A stretch of 64,000 nt of DNA, from the NCBI RefSeq assembly GCF_918698005.1, contig NZ_CAKKLJ010000008.1, forward strand, positions 1 through 64,000, written 5' to 3'. The notes below the pieces were generated by a model. It ran no database searches and was not told the DNA's origin. It worked only from the letters and a program-made list of their open reading frames with translations. The stretch comes from Microbacterium sp. Bi121. GTDB taxonomy: Bacteria > Actinomycetota > Actinomycetes > Actinomycetales > Microbacteriaceae. The position numbers were made by a program, and so were the translations under genes. This document shows, one piece after another, positions 63,102 through 64,000 of this stretch; the stretch's first letter is position 1, and every line of letters begins with the position of its first letter.

Positions 63102-64000
63102 TCGAGCCCCTCCACCTCGCCGGTGCCGCCGGACAGCTCGACGAAACGCGATTCGAGCGTCTGTCCAGCGCGCACCTCGTCGATCGTGCCCTCGGCGAGC
63201 ACGTCTCCACCCACGATGATCGCGACGCGCGAGCACACGCGCTCGACGAGATCCATGCCGTGGCTGGAGAGGATGACCGTGCCGCCGTGGTCGACATAGG
63301 CGCGGAGGATGTCGAGGATCACGGCCGAGGAGACCGGGTCGACGGACTCGAACGGCTCATCGAGGATGAGCACCCGCGGCGAGTGGATCATGGCTCCGGC
63401 GAGCATGATCTTCTTCGTCATGCCTGCCGAGTAGTCGGACACGACACGACCGACGGATCCGGCGAGATCGAATGCGCGCATGAGGTCGGCCGAGCGCTTC
63501 TCGATGACGTCCGCAGAGAGCCCGCGGAGCAGGCCGTAGTAGTGCAGCAGCTGCCTGCCGGTCAGGCGGTCGAAGGTGCGCAGCCGGTCGGGCAGGACAC
63601 CCATGACGCGCTTGGCGCTGAGCGGATTCTTCGCCTGGTCGATGCCGCACACCTCGATGTCACCGGCATCGGCTCGCAGGAGCCCGGCCAGGATCGACAG
63701 GGTCGTCGTCTTCCCTGCGCCGTTCGGACCGACGATGCCGTAGAACGAGCCGGCCGGGACCGTGAGGTCGATGCCGTTCACCGCGCGGTGGTCGCCGAAG
63801 TCCTTCACCAGACCGCGGACGACGATCGCATCGGATGCCGCGGGCGCATGCACATCGGTGACGACGGCTTCCGCGGCTGCGGCTGCGTCGATGTCCTGCT
63901 CGCGCTCCTTCGCCTGCTCCGGCTCGTTCTCCGGTTCCGGGGTCGGGTCGTTCTCCGATTCCGGGGTCGGGTCGGGCTCCGGCTCGGGCTCGGGAACGGG
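63077..64000 (-). CDS. ABC exporter ATP-binding protein (5' end beyond the window)
   Basis: The ATPase domain has Walker A GPNGAGKTT, a signature variant SDYSAGMTKKIMLAGAM, Walker B VLILDEPFESVDP and the His switch SSHGMD. The frame stays open to position 64000. The N-terminal part before residue VVRGLVKDFG is rich in Pro, Glu and Asp with repeated PDPTPE and NDPTPEPEN units, followed by an Ala stretch. That part is unusual for an ABC ATPase. An internal GTG at 63853 could give a shorter product of 258 residues. Confidence 0.8.
   Translation of the reverse strand, partial: PVPEPEPEPDPTPESENDPTPEPENEPEQAKEREQDIDAAAAAEAVVTDVHAPAASDAIVVRGLVKDFGDHRAVNGIDLTVPAGSFYGIVGPNGAGKTTTLSILAGLLRADAGDIEVCGIDQAKNPLSAKRVMGVLPDRLRTFDRLTGRQLLHYYGLLRGLSADVIEKRSADLMRAFDLAGSVGRVVSDYSAGMTKKIMLAGAMIHSPRVLILDEPFESVDPVSSAVILDILRAYVDHGGTVILSSHGMDLVERVCSRVAIIVGGDVLAEGTIDEVRAGQTLESRFVELSGGTGEVEGLEWLHTFSD

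Overview
The window is 64 kb of a high-GC actinobacterial chromosome. Gene content and order point to Microbacteriaceae, probably Microbacterium: pheST next to a glutamate-type ABC operon, infC-rpmI-rplT, priA-hisHBC beside lexA, ftsEX-smpB-prfB, a Tad pilus locus, and a Micrococcales-type dispersed repeat (CCTGAGCCTGTCGAAGGG). The assignment rests on recognised protein families and layout; no database search was run. Many genes have an A/T-containing -10 hexamer (often TAGNCT) ending 6-8 nt before the start codon, so leaderless mRNAs appear common, and I used this to choose several starts.

Layout. 1-377: promoter and leader of an rRNA operon that runs off the left edge on the minus strand. 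0.4-5.2 kb: a CoA-transferase family III gene, a DUF4184 membrane protein, tyrS, a DUF3307-like membrane protein and a SatD-family protein. 5.2-13.1 kb: arginine biosynthesis argC-argJ-argB-argD-argF, a DUF418 membrane acyltransferase-like gene, and argH. 13-16 kb: an SDR epimerase and a DUF222-HNH (13E12-type) nuclease gene. 16-19.6 kb: pheST. 19.6-23 kb: glutamate-type ABC importer. 23-27 kb: SpoU methyltransferase, DUF2809, rplT-rpmI-infC with an AUC start, DUF1844, SseB. 27-30.4 kb: priA, hisH, hisB, hisC. 30.4-33.7 kb: a LysM protein divergent from lexA, and an S9 peptidase. 33.7-37.4 kb: smpB, ftsX, ftsE, prfB. 37.4-40.3 kb: GH114-like lipoprotein, MFS transporter, LysM-type lipoprotein.

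40.3-52.2 kb is a Tad (Flp-type) secretion/pilus operon, tadA-tadB-tadC-[small pilin-like gene]-tadE-tadE-tadG-like, on the minus strand. The small pilin-like gene is split: its 5' part lies at 49.1-49.25 kb and its 3' part at 41.55-41.64 kb. Between the two parts sits a compact integrative element of about 7.5 kb carrying a large serine integrase. The element also has an eight-gene operon with strict 4-bp overlaps (including a winged-helix replication or regulatory protein), a terminase-small-subunit-like gene, and a possible defence cargo: a FRG-domain protein, a DUF4145 HEPN-like protein and a small zinc ribbon. It carries no capsid, tail or conjugation genes. Joining the two flanks restores one open frame of about 65 codons. 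This is the most interesting object in the window: a satellite- or AICE-like element that interrupts a pilus gene and, if it excises precisely, would restore it.

52.3-64 kb: tRNA-Leu(UAG), a DedA protein, divergent ku and ligD (non-homologous end joining), a CDF metal exporter, rdgB, rph, murI, pncB, a DUF3039 protein, and an ABC-2-like exporter pair whose ATPase runs off the right edge.
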